Source: Solea solea
Taxonomy: Eukaryota; Chordata; Actinopteri; Pleuronectiformes; Soleidae
Length of the DNA stretch: 64,000 bases
Direction: 5' to 3'
Assembly: GCF_958295425.1 (NCBI RefSeq)
Contig: NC_081150.1
Coordinates: 12,833,001-12,897,000 of the forward strand
Under the pieces are notes generated by a model. That model was given only the letters and a program-made list of their open reading frames with translations, searched no databases and was not told the origin of the DNA. This document shows, in pieces, positions 13,701-28,700 of the stretch (the first letter of the stretch is position 1; every line of letters starts with the position of its first letter). The position numbers and the translations under genes were made by a program.

Positions 13701-16700
13701 AAACAACAAACCACAAACAAATAACAATAAACATCACATTAATTCTAATGTGTAGCTATGTCTGACCTTGAGCAAGCCATGTAACTCTCTCCTCTGCTGG
13801 TCCAGGCGGTGGTGGGCGTGTCTCCATCTCTCCTGGATCTCCATCAGCTCTGTCTGCAGGGTGGACTCAGCCTGGGTGTCGGCTGACAGCAGCAGGCTCC
13901 TGCCAGCCTCCACGGTGAGGATGTAGCTTCCCTGCTGCCTCTGGAGCACACGCCCCCTCAGCTGGAGGAGCACAGACGGAGACAAAATGGCAGAGGGGGT
14001 AAGGTAATTTAGGAGAAGTTTTGGATTTGTCAGGATTAATTTAGTGTGTTGACTAAGATTTGTGATTGAGTAAATGGTTTGAAACAAAATATATAGACTG
14101 TAAAGATTTAAGTATCTAAATTGACTCAAATCCCCTTTCAGTGACCTTATTAAAATGCAAACATGTATGATGAAAAAGAATAATTAGTTCAGAGTGAAGT
14201 AGAGGTGTCAATCACTGAACCAAATCTAATCCACCATGAACCTGTTTTAATTAATACAAAAACTGATTAAAATAATTAAGCATGAATATTTTAGACTAAT
14301 TAATTATAGTGAAAAATAGACATTTTAATTAGGTAAATTATGGAGTCAATGACTTTAAAAAAAAACATCGTCACCTACCTGTATTTGACCTAAGAGGTTT
14401 CTGGCCTGCTGCAGGGCCACTGGTTCTCCTGGTTGCTGAACATCTAGATCATGAGATACTTCCTGGAGCCATCGTAGCAGCTTCTCCGCCATCTCCCGGT
14501 AGTTCTGCCACTGGCGGACCAGGCTGTCGATAATGCCTCTTCGCTGCTGAGCCCGCCTCACTATGCACTGCCACTGATTGCAAAGCAAGGCCAGCTTCAC
14601 ACTGAAGTCGTCTCTGTTGATGGGACACGAGTGAGAACGTCACATATACTGCTCACAGCAGAATTATACTCTCATAGGCTGTGTGCGTTTTAGGAGTTCA
14701 TGTGTTCACCTGTCATCGACGTGTCCCTGGTCCAACATAAGATGACCATCACTGACGATGGAGTAGAGGATCTGCTGCCTGCTAAACATTTCTGCCTGGA
14801 ACAACTACAAGTGCACATATAATGAGTACAGATCTCCATATGGAAGGACAATAAACAGAAAACATATAGTTTGACCGCTCTTCTGACCTCGTGTTCTCTC
14901 TGCTGCTCCAGCAGACTCTGGTAGTTGCCAGAGATCTCAGCTGCCAACTTCTGTTCAGTCTGAGTCAGGAAGTCCATCCAGGCCTCACATTTCTCAAGGA
15001 AGCTCTGCTGCTGGAGCAACAATGCCTGCAGTTTACTAGATAAGGACAGAGCAAGAGACACTCAGAACATTCGCCAACTAAACAACCAGGCAGAAAATAA
15101 ATAACATGAAGAAGAATTCTCATTTTAAGTACCTGAACCTCTCAGTAAGGTGAGCACAGTGGGCAGCCCAGGATCTGTTGAGACTCTGCAGCTTTTTAAC
15201 ATCTTTGTCACTGACTGGAACTCTGTACACTGACTCGTTAATTCGTTCTAGGTCAGGAGACAGACTGCTCAACTTCAACAGGTGAACCTGGAAATACAAT
15301 ATCAGACATTTTCTGAAGGACTGTGTAAAATGAGGTCAGTCAAACTAGAAGCAATGGAGAAAAGCAAATAACTGACTGAGTCAATAAGTTACACAGACGC
15401 CAAGGTTTTGTTTTTTTTGTACCTTCAGTTTTTCCATACGTGATTGGACCACACTGATTTCTGGTGACCCGAATGAGTCAGACTCCTTCAGCACCTCCTC
15501 AGCCTCCTCAGCATTGTGCGTCAATTTTTCTAACTGCTCCCTGAAACTGCCACAGGACTGCGATCCAGACTAGAAACAGTCCAACACAGGAAATTATAAA
15601 TGAGAGAAAGAACACAAAACTTATTGTGTACCAATCCTATCTTCTTTTTAATGCATGAAGAAACCAGTAATTGTGCGCTTGAGGAGAACATCCTCACCCA
15701 TCCCTACTTTCCTACCTGCAGTACTTCCTGCTGTCTGTGCAGGGCGTGCTCCAGCGCTGCTAGACGCTGTGTGAGTGACAGGTAGTCTGACTGGAGAGCT
15801 GCAAAGGAAACGGCATCCACTTGGCTCTTCAGCTGTTCCCCTAATGCCTGCAGTTGCTGGAGCAATTCCTGCACTGATGCCTGCTCACTGAGGCACGACT
15901 GCAACAGAGAGGCAGATTAGGAGCACAGTCAGAAGTCTGTCTAATCCAAAATATGTGGTTTCAGGAGAATCCATCAGATTTTGCATTTTTTCCAAGCCCA
16001 AAGAGGATCACTAAATGCTTTTGCTCAAGTCATGAAAATAACATTCCCCTGAATTCTTTCTAAAACCAGGGCTGTGTGTTTTGGTAAGACATGAAGAATG
16101 ACACTGATACTCGATTTAAGTAATACTGCATGCTAGCAGTATTAGGAAGGTGTGTCTGGACACATTGTTCAGCATGGCCTTACAAGCCCAGCATAACAAC
16201 GGAGGACCGCTATTGTGTAAATCAGGGGCCTGTCTCGTCAGCTGCAGTCTTGGTCTGGTCTACAAAGGCTTTTGATAGATTGTGCTGTGAGACTACATTC
16301 AAGCAGACAAAAGGACAGGGTGCAATTTGGTATTCTGTGGAGAGAGGAGGCTTAACGAATCCTCACATTGTGCTGACATTGTGAGTCTAGGAGCAAATTC
16401 ACAAGGTCTTAGGTAACAAAAGGAGCCAGAGAGAGGCAAAGTTTTCAGAATTCTGTTACAGAACAAGGAAAATATAAATACACAAACAGTGAAGTTTGTA
16501 TTGGCATAGCAATAAGTAGTACATAGATCCATTAGACCAACTTTAAATTGTCCAATCTCTACTCACATCGCAGTCCTTCATCCAGGTAGTGGTCTCCTCC
16601 TCTGTGATCTCCCTGTCGATCGCACTCTTCAGCAGGCGATCAGCGTGTTCTTCCTGTTTCTGAACAGCTGTGACACAGTGGCTGTATAACGTCCTGTAGC

Positions 16701-19700
16701 TTTGCCATGTCCCCAGCAAGGTCTTACTGCTCCTCAACTGCTCTGAGATCTGCTCCAGGAGGTGGTTCCACCTACAATTGAAAGAAAAACAGTCTTATGC
16801 ATGTAGTGATTTAAATCCCAATGCACTTATTTTTATACTTATTGACTCATGTTCCAGCTGTTGTATACACTGTTCATATGTATCTTTCAAAACTTGCTCT
16901 TTGAAATCTCAGTTCACTTGTTTCAATTCACTCATTTTTAGACTGATCAGCTGTTGTATTTACTGCTTATAAACTGTATATTGGTATTTAATTGTATTCA
17001 GTTTCTTCTTAAAACTCTGTGACATGGATGTAATCTTTCTATTGAATGTAATTCTTCTTCTTCTCTTTTTTTCATACTCCTGATTTTCTATAATTTTAAT
17101 GAATATCTGTCATTTTTCTATTCTTAGTTGGAGTAGCTATAAAGAAACCCCCTGTCACCCAGATATCAATTAAGTATTTCTAATTCTGACCTGATTTCTG
17201 AAAAGGACAAAGTTACATTAGCTAGTCACCTAGTTTTATGATTGAAGGTCATTGGTGTGTTTTCATTACTCCTACCTGATGTTGACATCCCGGAGGGCTC
17301 TGTTGAGTGTTTCAGCCACAGACGGGTGACACTCCCTCAGTAGCTGGTGTGTTACGGAGCCAAATTTCCTCAGACTGCTCTCCTGTTTATCCATCTCCTC
17401 TTGCAGGTTCTTTGAGACAAATACACACTCTCAATACTACTTTCATCTTCACTAAAAATGTTTTGTAAAACGTCTTAAGGGTGGTTTTATGCACCACTTT
17501 TGGTCTATTTTCTACACTCCTCACCTCCAAATTCTCCACCTGCTGCTGCACTGCCTCTAGAGACCCATTAAGGAGGCGCAGCCTAGACACAGAATAAATC
17601 CCCTCCATCAGGTATCCATTAATCTCCTCTGAGGCTCGCCGATACAGGGTCCACTGCTCCAGCACCGAGCGCAGGCTGACCTTCATCTGTCTTATCTGAT
17701 GGAGAGGATGAGAGGATGTGTAAGTGTCATACAGCACAACGGATACAACAATGAAGGCAAATCCAAGAAGCTCACCATGTGGTCCAAATGAGCCCACGAC
17801 TGGTTCAGCCCTTTGAGGGTTTCCTTGACAACAGAACACGATGCTCCTTTCTTATTCTGAATGAGAGCGTTTCCTCTTTCCTCTGCTTTCTCTAAATCCT
17901 TCTCTTTTTCCTTCACCAGTTCTTCCAACTCCTGTGAGAATAGTGAAAAATGAAGGTTCTTTATGAAAATTAAAAATAATGTGTGGTATTAAAAGCACTG
18001 AAGTATTCCTACCTGACAGTCTTTAAGTGCATTCTGCACCGATGCTACATCCTCTATCCTGTGTCTCTTCTTTAGTTTCTCCTCCTGAAGTGTGAGCCAG
18101 GTTCTCAGCGCCTGGACTCCATTTTCATGCTCTACCCAACCTTCCAAAAGACCTTCCAATAACTGAATCTAAAAGACAATTCAGAACAAGTTAACAACAT
18201 ACAAATGGTCACATTAAAATCAATTGAATTTCAGGTCAAAATCTTCATTGCTCAATAACTGAAACATTACCTTTTCACCAAGTAGCCCTTGCAGTATCTG
18301 CCACCTTCTGTTCATAGCTCCCAGATTCTCAGCAAAGTTTGTTTTGTCACTGCGTTTTCCCTCCACATCCTGACTGCTGATCTGCAGCACAGACTGGTTG
18401 ACAAAGTCCACAGTCAGCTGCTTGCAGGTCAGATCAATGCGGAAACCCTGTGAAATACAAAACGAGACATTGTGAGGAGGGTGCGGTGAGGGAGGAAGGT
18501 TTCAAAAAGCTGAAGGCTGTGAAACTTTTTGATGCCAACCATGGCAGGCAGTTTGATTAGTGTGGTGCCAGTACGAGAGACAGAGGAGTCGGTTTTCTAC
18601 CTTATACTTCTGCAAGAAGTTCTGGACCACCTCAGAGCCTACAGCTTCCATGATCTTATCCTGGTCTTCTTCAATGATGTTCTCCATGAGAGAGATCCAG
18701 CTCATCAGCTCTGTGATGGCATGCCGTGACGCCAGCTTCTCCATTTGCGACTGAGAACACAAAATACAGCATCGTCAAGCATGGCATGTCAGTGTTTATA
18801 TGAAGTGGCCAAAGTATCCAAAATAATCTCTTAAATCAAAAAATAAGTGCAATTTTCAGACCTGGTGTAGCTTTTCTTGTACTACAGGAATACGGGTCAG
18901 CAGTTCAGCCCACTGAGTGTCGATTTGGCCCAGCGCTGTCCTCAAACCAGCCGTATCTACTCTTTTCAATCGCAGAAGCTGGTTGCCTGTGCTCAGCACA
19001 GAAGAACGCAAAGATGACTTAGCGTCCACCTCCTTGGAAAAATCCTATCAGGAACAGAAGTTAGAGAGGAGAGAGAGGTTGGAGATTAACTGCACATCCA
19101 TTAAAATGATCTAAATATTGTACATAAATAATATTAGGATCTGACAAATGTTTGCTGCTGATGTGATAACCGGACTGACCAGGAAGGCATAGAGATGGTC
19201 TCTGACAGTCTCCAGCTCCTGAGGCACTGTCACTGATTGGGTTGTCCAGAATTCGAGGCGATCCAGAGCAGACTGCAACCAGTGGCTGAGCTCTGCTGAC
19301 TCACTCTGGTACCTATAATTAATATACACAAGAAAATATATTACTTTAATTCAGTTCTAACAGAGTCTGAAATAAGTATTCAGACTTCTGGGTATATATA
19401 TCCGGGTATCAGATACAGGTTTATAGACCAGATTGTCTGACTCAGTGAGCTGTATACTTGATAGGAGTGGCAATCAAACTTAGACAAAAAACAGAGCCGC
19501 ACCTGCTCCAGTGTTTGAGTGTTGAGTCAAGGCGGTGCAGCTCCTTGTTGACTTTGGTGGTGGAAGAGAGCCAGTGATCTCCTAGTTGGGTCAGCTGATT
19601 CTCCAGGTCCAGACAGCCAACAGACAGGAGAAGTCTCTTTCCCTCCTCCAGAACCTGGTACAGCTGAGGCTGATGTTCAGTCAGGCTGGCTTTCAAATGC

Positions 19701-22700
19701 TAGAAAAAGCCAAATAATTAATTGGTAATTGATTCATTAAAATGGAATATTCCATACTTAACTGCAGCTTTTTTTTTGATATGTCAGAAGACATCTTAAT
19801 ATTGCAAGAATACATGTATTTGTGCTTTATTTGTGTGTGTCTGTGTTAAGTTACTCACCTGGTAGAGACTGATCCTTTCAGCGAGTCTCTCCTCTGTCTC
19901 CTCTACTAGACCCACAGTTGGGATGCTGCACTCCACAGCCTCCAGCTGTCTACACAAAGCCTGGTAGTCTTCCACAAGCTTGCTCCACGACTGTCCATCA
20001 GAATAGAGAAAGAATTATTTAACAAAACAAAAGTTCACTGGCTCTTTTCTCTATTCTTCTAATAATCACTAATTCCCACCTCCAATATACCCTCCAGCTC
20101 CACTCCCCTCCTGTGGGCCTGTTTGAGCACACTGTGGGCTAAAGCCATGGTCTCCTCCAGGGCCTGGCTTTCCCTCTGTGCCACCAAACTTGACACTTTA
20201 CTGTAAAATGTCTGGGTGAGAATCATATGGCATTCCAGGCCCTGAAAGAACTCCTGCAGCAGAAAAATAAATGTATGAAACACAACGTTAAAGAGGAAAT
20301 ACATAATTATCCTCTGTGTAAATATTTTGGTGATTGAAATGTATACTATTTCTACTATAGCCCTCCTTACTTTGTGCTTGTCCAGTAACATCTGAACCTC
20401 TATAACAGAGGCCACTGTCATCTTCTGGTCAGCAGCCATCTTGTCCTGAGCAGTGTCCACCAGATCTGTGAGGTCACAAAGCGCAGCTTCGTACTGAGCC
20501 TTGAGAGACAAGCCCTGGTTAAGGCTGCTCCGCCTGGAGCCCACCATCAGCACCAGCTCCTCATATGCATCCTATATGAACAACAATATATCAGTTATAG
20601 GGAATAACAGTGTTGGGAAGCAGCAGGGACACTGTAGATCCTATTGGTTAAAACCAATGTCTGTTTCCACAGCACATTTGATATTACCTGTAGTTTGAGT
20701 AGTTCCTGATTTTGTTCAGACTGTAGGCCTTCTGCTCTGGTCTTCATTTCAGACAATCTCTGCTCAAACTCCCTAAGACTTTCCTCTACTTCTGATAATG
20801 TCTACAAAAGAACAAAATAAGCGATGGAAATTACTTATTAGTTATTTTGTGATACATAAATACACTTTAATATTTGCTCTTCTCCAATATCATACCTCGA
20901 TCTGTTTTGATGCTGGCCTGTCTAAACCTCTTGCCATTTTTTGGAGCAACTGGTGTTTACTTTCACCCAGAGCAGTGAACAACATCCTTAGTTCATTCTG
21001 GAAAAGACAAAAAGAAAGAATATTGAGTCCCATGAATGTTGCACAGAAGCTTTTTTTTTTCTTTTTCTTTTTTAAACCATCACATCTCAAGCATAATAAT
21101 AAAAAAAAACATCAGATGATGTACCAGTCTAGATTAAACACCTGGAAATTTGAGTGTTCCTGCAGCCTGTCTCTCATGCTGTCACAGTGTTGCTCCAGGC
21201 TTGAGTCCAGCAGACCCATCCTCTCCTGCAGACCCTCAAGGGTGTCCTCCATCAGAGCCTGATCCTCTCCTCCACACAGCCGCCCTGCTCCTCCACCCAG
21301 CAGGTCTCTGCACTGGTTCACCTCTGTGGTCATTTCCTTCAGCTGTTTATTCAGACCCTGAACAGAAGAGTTAAGATCAGCACCTTACGTCTAGTAGGGT
21401 TTTCATGTTTTTGCCCCACTTGCAAGTAAGTTGTGATGTTAAGTTTAATATTATTTCTGCACGAGCAGCCAAAAGTGATTGGTGAGTTTGTTTGGTCTCA
21501 CCTCTAGATTTGTGAGTTGTGTCTCTGTATCCTCAAGCAGCAGCACAGGACCAAAAAGCAACTGATTCTCAGCAGTATCCAACCAGGAGGAGGCTGCTGA
21601 AACTGCAGCATACAAGTCCTGTTGGACAGTCACCCCACTGATACAAACTGCCACTTTACTGTCACCACCCATGGCCTGTAAGGGGAACAAATAGTATGGA
21701 TTCAGTACAGTGAACAGTGTCAGTGAGAGATTTGTGAATGAAATGATTTGTGCTATCAACTGCTATCAACGTCTTACCTCTTGGGCGATTCTTTCAAGAC
21801 TCTGCCTGCAAACCTCGAACAAAGCTCTAGGGGATTGAGTGCTCCGGCTGCCAGACTCGCCTCGAAACACCATACTAGGACTGGACAAACGAGACCTGTG
21901 GAGGACCTGCACCCAAGAGATTAATGAGGTAAATATGAAATTGCATGAGAATGAAAAACTACCAACAGAATGCAATCAATCAGCCTTGGGTCACTGGTTT
22001 TAAATAGGTCAAAACAAATGTGTCAAACTGAAATTACAAATGTGGAGTAAAGAACTGCGGAGTAAAGACTAAAAAGGGTCAGGAACCGTGTAGCAACGAG
22101 AGGGAGATGTTTCATTTAATAAATAAACTTGTTAAAAGCTACAGTGGAGTGCATGTGTCTAAACATCTTTGCTAACCATATATCTGTGGCTTTGAAAAGC
22201 ACTGTACACTTTCTCTCCAATCTTTTGTTCAATTTCTTTAGACGTATCTGGCTCAATGATGCACTGGAACCATTGATGTCCTGAAAATGTGTCCTCGATG
22301 CCAAAACACACAGAATCGTTCTTTTTTTAAATCGTTTTACACGCATTCAAAATGCTGTCACATTTAAAAACAAAACTGAATGCAGAAAAATTAGAAAACT
22401 AATCCATGATGTGGATTATCATCCATACCGGGCTAAGTTGATCATGTTCAAAGGTGTTCAGGGAAAGCTGCAGTTTTGTGCTCTGATCTTTATTTAGGTA
22501 TTCCCAGCGCTGTCTCAGCTGTTCCAAAGGAGACAGCATCTCTGTCTCCAGCAACACTCCCCCAGGGATGGACACCTCACTGTGGGACAGAGAGAGAGGA
22601 GTGTGTTAACATCACATCTCGTAGTCTTACAAGAAGTTTACATTTCAATTCTAGTGTGTTGAGACTGAACAGAGGATAAAAAAGTACCTGTCCCCATTAG

Positions 22701-25700
22701 GCGTCGTCTGTTGGCTGAGTAACTCTTCCCCTACACTTGCCACAGACTGTAACAAACGCCGCTGTTCAGCTACTTGCTCCTGCAGCTCCTGAAAATGGAA
22801 AAGGACTTGTATTAGATTTAGCTGTAAAAAGTTTGCAATTTATTTCATTATCTTGCATGAACGCACTTTGTTTGGCATTTTTGCATGAATCTGATTTAGT
22901 TTGAAAATAAATGACAGGCGGTTCATAATTAAGTATATCAATATTTTTTCTGCTTCCTGTTACCCTCTGTCGAAGCAGGTTGTCGTGATGTTGCTGTGTG
23001 CGTGTTGAACGGATTTGAGACAGCCAATCCTGCACATTAGGACTCTGGGACAGAGACGAGTCCGGCTCACTGTCCTCCTGCTCCTGCAATGAACCCTGGA
23101 AAGACAGAGGGAATTCAGCACATAAAAGCATTAAGAAGCCTTAAAATGAAACAAAAGGAAAGGATACAGCAGTTGTTCCCTCTGAGCTTGGTACATCCAT
23201 TTTATTTATTTTTATTTATTTTATTTAAGTCCAGCTGAGGTGTCAATGATATGAGAAGAGATCATTAAGTAAAATGAAATCCCTTTTGGAAATAAAATAA
23301 AAAAAATAAAAAGTGGTTTTGACAGCTAATGTAATTAATTTGCATTGTAGTACAGAGACTGATTTATGAGTGAAATCAACTAAAAAAAAATGGGATTATA
23401 AAAACCACAAAGCACAAAGGTCAAACTGTTGTGTCATCAGAAACACACCTGATGCAGTACATTTAGTGTAAACATGTGATGAGGTGGCAGTGTGGCATCC
23501 TTTTGTTTGGTGTCTAAGGGCCCATTGTGAGCCACATAGGCTCTTGTTGTTCCATAGTGGAAAACAGTGGACTTCCATGAAGGAACGTGCCATGACCTTT
23601 AGTGTTTGCACAATGCAACTATTGATACTGTATTCAATGCTGCATAATGCTCTACAGCTCAACAAAAATGACACAGAAGCGGGGAGGGAGGAAAATTTGG
23701 GAAGTGGTAAAACAACTGGAAATGCACAGAAAAAGGGGAAATTAAAGACATAGACCAGGAGATTATGTGGAAATAAAACACACATGTGACCTGTGACCTC
23801 ACCTGTATGTCAACCTGTTTGTCCTGCAGCATCTGCTGCAGCTCCAGGAGGCTGTCTTTGAGGGACTGTAATTTAGTTGTGAGTTGCTCCGCCTCTCCCT
23901 TGGTCTCTGCCCGGCCCTCTAACAGCAAACTCTCACTGTGAACGGACAACTCGGACAAATATGACACCTTCTGCTCGATCTCAAACAGCATGTTCTGAAA
24001 GACAGGAGCACAAAATCACCTTCATTTAAGGTTGATAATTCACAAATCTTACATTCTTAACTAACAAATTTATAATCATAATTGTTTGGTGTGGTTGGTA
24101 GTATGCCTCTATATTTGTCTTTCAGATTATATGTTGCATCTTTTCTTAATTTAATAATTTTCGTTCAAAAGCACTGCTGGTCTCAACAGTACCATGATTA
24201 TTTTATGTTCTTTGATGCTCAAAACTAACTAAATTTAAATGCTTCTATTCAAGAGCAAGCGCACTCCTCCCTCCTACAAATAAAAAAGACCCTCCTTTTC
24301 CACTATATGTGTGAAAATTGCTAGTATTGTATGAGAGTGGAAATGGATTGGGGTTGAAGCTCCTTTATTCACATCGAGCTACAAGAGCCTTTAGCTATTC
24401 ATCACAGAGAATTTCCCACAACAATGCAGAGAGCCTCATATATTTTCCTTTCCCTCCATTCACTGTGTCATTTGGTGGGAAGAAAGAGAATCTCTGTGGT
24501 CTAAACACTTCTTTAACCGCAAAAATGATGGGACTACTTCTAACACCTGAAAGAACATTTATTTGGACTCAATATTTCTTTTCATTGTTCAAATTTCTAC
24601 CTCTGACCTCATTTTGTTTCTCACAACTATATTTTTAACAATCTTCAATCAAAGATTGTTTTACACCCCGGAGATGAGGATCCACATGGTCTGGTCCTTT
24701 AGACCCGAGCGTGACAAGAGCCATATGTGAGCTATAATCAGCTTAACCAGCTGCTACAAACACACATCTAAATACTGATTTCCTTTGACAGAACCGCAGA
24801 ACAAGCATAATTACAGAGGGTGATGATTATACATGTATTAAAGATAAATGTTAAAACACTTCAATTGCATCAATGTCAGTTCTCAAGAGGTCTCATTATA
24901 TATATTTCCTCAGAAAGTGCTTGATTTCAAATTCATTATCTTTATTTCAAATTTGACACACAATGTAACCAGTTATAATTAATGATTTGGTTGAAGTCAA
25001 TCAATGTGCACATGAATGTTTTCTGCTCACTGTAGAAAAATATCAATATATGTTCTTTTACCACTTAAAAGAACGCATGATTGTGGACCAGTGACCACTA
25101 TTAGTATTTAGATATGGATTGTTATTACACCCTAGATAAAGGTGCTGTTACCATAGAGAGTGTTGGGGGGAACACAACTGGAAGAATGTTTGAGGACCTA
25201 GTAAGGAGGAGGATCAGACTAATCTCAGTGTACTTATCCTTCAACATTACAGCAGTGGACTCTTGTTTGAGAACTGTCCCATATTTTGGGATATTTCTGT
25301 TTCTTCTTCTGTTATTTCTTCTAGATTTGAGGATAAAACAGCTTGTGCCCAACTATACTATACCAAGCCAATGAAGCAGTCACATACTTCATTTTAGCCT
25401 TTTAGCTCCCTCTTCATAGAATAATTCCCCACACACTTTCTGAGTAAGCCTTGGACAGCAGCAAGAATTCAAAGGTTTTCACTGACTGTGTTCAAAATCA
25501 GGAGAGCAACATGCAACATCTTTGGGAATATGAATAAACAAAGTCCAAAATCTTCGTTCTTTGTCGATGCTAAAAATTACCTGACAGTCAATGAGCTGCT
25601 CTTCCATGTCCATGTCTTTGTTTTGGGGCTGAAGAGCAGAGCTGAGAGTGGCACGAGTGCTGAGAAGCCAGTGGTCGAGCTCCTCGGCCTCGCTGTGGTA

Positions 25701-28700
25701 ACGCTGTAGTGCCTGCTCCTGGCGCTGCTCCTCTAGTTGTTCGCTAAGTTTCTCCTGAAGAGGTGAAGGTGAAATGTTGGATATCATTGTTATTCATGTG
25801 TACACAAGAGTGCAAGATACTTTGAGAAATGAGTGTTTGGTTATGATAATTCTTTACTAGTACTCACTTCCAGCAACTGCCGTTTTCCCGAAGCCTTCAT
25901 CCGTATGGTGGCCATCCTCTCCCCCAGCACAGTGAGAGTAGAGTGGAGTGCCAGTTGGTCACCAGGCTCCCCATCACTGTCACTATCTGCCAGCTCCTCG
26001 GAGAAGCATGTCTGTAACTCACCAATCTCATCCTGCAGCATGAAGATCTCATCCATCAGTGCCTGGAAACACAGAGAGGTCAGAATAGTGTGAGAGGTGA
26101 ACCAAAAATAATAGACTGAAAGAAAAGAGACACGTGGGAGATGAACATTGTTGAAAATAATGAAGAGTCTGAGAAGAGGATGGCGAAGGAGCAGCAAAAG
26201 GGGGTTTGTCCAAAGTCCCTGACAGCAGTGTTACAAAAAGGAACTGTATCGACCATAGCTGTGGTAGTTGGCATAGCAACAGAGAACAGTGCCATGCAGT
26301 CTGTCCAACCATTGCACAGGCTGGTGCAGTATTAAACCCCTTAATCATCCACTGTTCGCCCAAGTAAAAGCAGGCTATTTTCATGTCACTCCTGTATTTT
26401 ACCCAAGAGATTTCTCATCTGCCTTACAATCAACAGCTTATATTTAGCATGATTTTACTGCACCCCAACTGTCTCTCTAACCAACAACTTCTCCAAACCT
26501 CTGTGTCCTCTCTCTTGCTCACCTGATGTGCTGCCATCTGACTCTCAGGGGTTTTGCTGGGTTCCAGGCTTTCGTTGAGTGCCCCTTCGATGGATTCCAT
26601 TTTGGTGGAAATGGATTGTAGGGACTCCTGATAGTGCTGCTGTCGCTCCAGTGCCTCATACAGACTCTTCTGTTTCTCACTGATCTGTGGCAGAAGAGGA
26701 GATGGGATAAAAAAGAAATAAGGCATGAATTAAGTCCACTATGTTTGTATACTGCTGCTACAAATGCACTCCGTGATTTTTCAGACACTCCATAATAGCA
26801 CTTCAAAACACCAAAACTCTTTACAGTTTTGGGGATTTATCAACAGAAAGCTGTAAATACATCTTTGATTTAGAGTAAGAATATTTAGGTGATAAGTGAA
26901 AAGGATTCCAATTAAAAAATCTTTGATATATTTTATCTTCTGCAAGGAAAAATGGAAAGATAACTTCATAGTGATTTACTGTTTAAATATTTTTTCCATT
27001 TAGCCGACGTTGGAACCTACCACATTTTTGAGTGTTTCCCAGGATCTCTGGAGGTCATCCAGGTTTGAAGCACTGCTCTCCATAGATGGGTCATACAGCT
27101 CCTGGAGTGGTGCTCGACTTAAAGTGCCACGACCCTTCGACACAACAATACAGATAGTCAGTCAGACAGTGTGGGGTTTTATAAGTGTGACTGTTTTTGA
27201 TAAGAGGCTGTTGATAAGTCCTTGTGTCTCCAAACCTACAATCAACAATCAAATTCAAGATGCATCTATGGTAAATACAGTAGCAATACATAATTGACTT
27301 GAATATGAACTAATGTGTAATTCTGAAAAATGTCTTCAGAAACTCACATGGCTAAACATCAATGAAATAATAGTAATGGTAGCTAGCTGGCTTTGTTTAG
27401 AATTTGACAACACTCTCATTCTGATCTCAGCCAAAAAAGAAAAAGCGTGTGGCAAACAAGTAAAACTGCAAACATAATGCTGAAACGGATAGAAAGCAGG
27501 GAGTAGCACAGCAACACAAAGATCCATTGTGACGGTAGTGTTGTTGATGATGATGATGATGATGATGGGGAGGTCATAGGCTGGTGGTGAGAATCAGTTA
27601 GTGGGAATGAAATGAGATTGGGTGGTTAAGTTTGTATGTCTAGTTTAACAAGTTATCTAGTCACATGTTCAGTATGGCTCTACTTGTTTTAAGCAAGTGG
27701 GTTAGTGGGTACAAAACATCTTTGAAATGAATGAAAGCAGCGTTCAGAAATATGTGGTTGCTTGACATTTTACCACACACTGTCGGTTGATTTGAGGGTA
27801 TAACTTGAAGAATGGACTGTGGTGTGACAGGTGGTCAGGTCAGGTAATGCAGGAGGGCTTCGGAGGTTATTAGCAGGTCGGGGGTTTGCAGTACCTGGTT
27901 AAGAGGAGCATCAGCGTTAGCCCCTGGGGAGGGGGAGCGACAGGCAGGGGGAGAGGAGACCTCGCTGTTGGTGCCCTCCTCCCCTGACTCCTCCGTCACA
28001 GGGGAGAGGAGTGTGTGGCAGCGGCCTGCTGTCATCTGACCGCACATCCACGCCACACATCAAACACACACATCAAAGAAGCAGGTGGAGGAGAAGGAGG
28101 CAGGCAGGTGAACAGAAAACAGGCAGATAAAAGGAGTGGGGGAGAGGAGACAGAAAGGAAATGTGAAGCAAGAAAGGAAGAAAGAGTATCAAAATTAATG
28201 GGGGAGGCAGGTTAGGCAGATTACAGTGAGAACCACTGCTGATTAATTAGACAGTGAGTAATCAAATAACATGGATTGGACACCCATTAGATCGCATTAC
28301 TCCCATTGGCTTAAAACACTGCAACCATAGCACACACACACACACACACACACATAACACGGCACTGCAGAGACCTAAGTCAATGTAGCACTGCTCTCTG
28401 CTAATGGACAAACACTGGATTCCACTGGCAATGAATGAGCTGCAAGGTTTTCTTTTTTTACAGGATACATCAGGAGAAAGGAATGGCTGACACCAGAAAG
28501 TCAAAATCACACACAGGCCTACAGTAAGTGCACACACACTGATTGCACACACCACACACATACTGCATACTGTAGAGTTTCAGAACCACAGTAATTTCCT
28601 TTCCCAGCACTGACACTTTTCCCTTGTAACTAGCAACCAAACATTATCCACATTACAGACAAGCACAATATGAAGACTTACACAAATTCAGCATGAAAAT

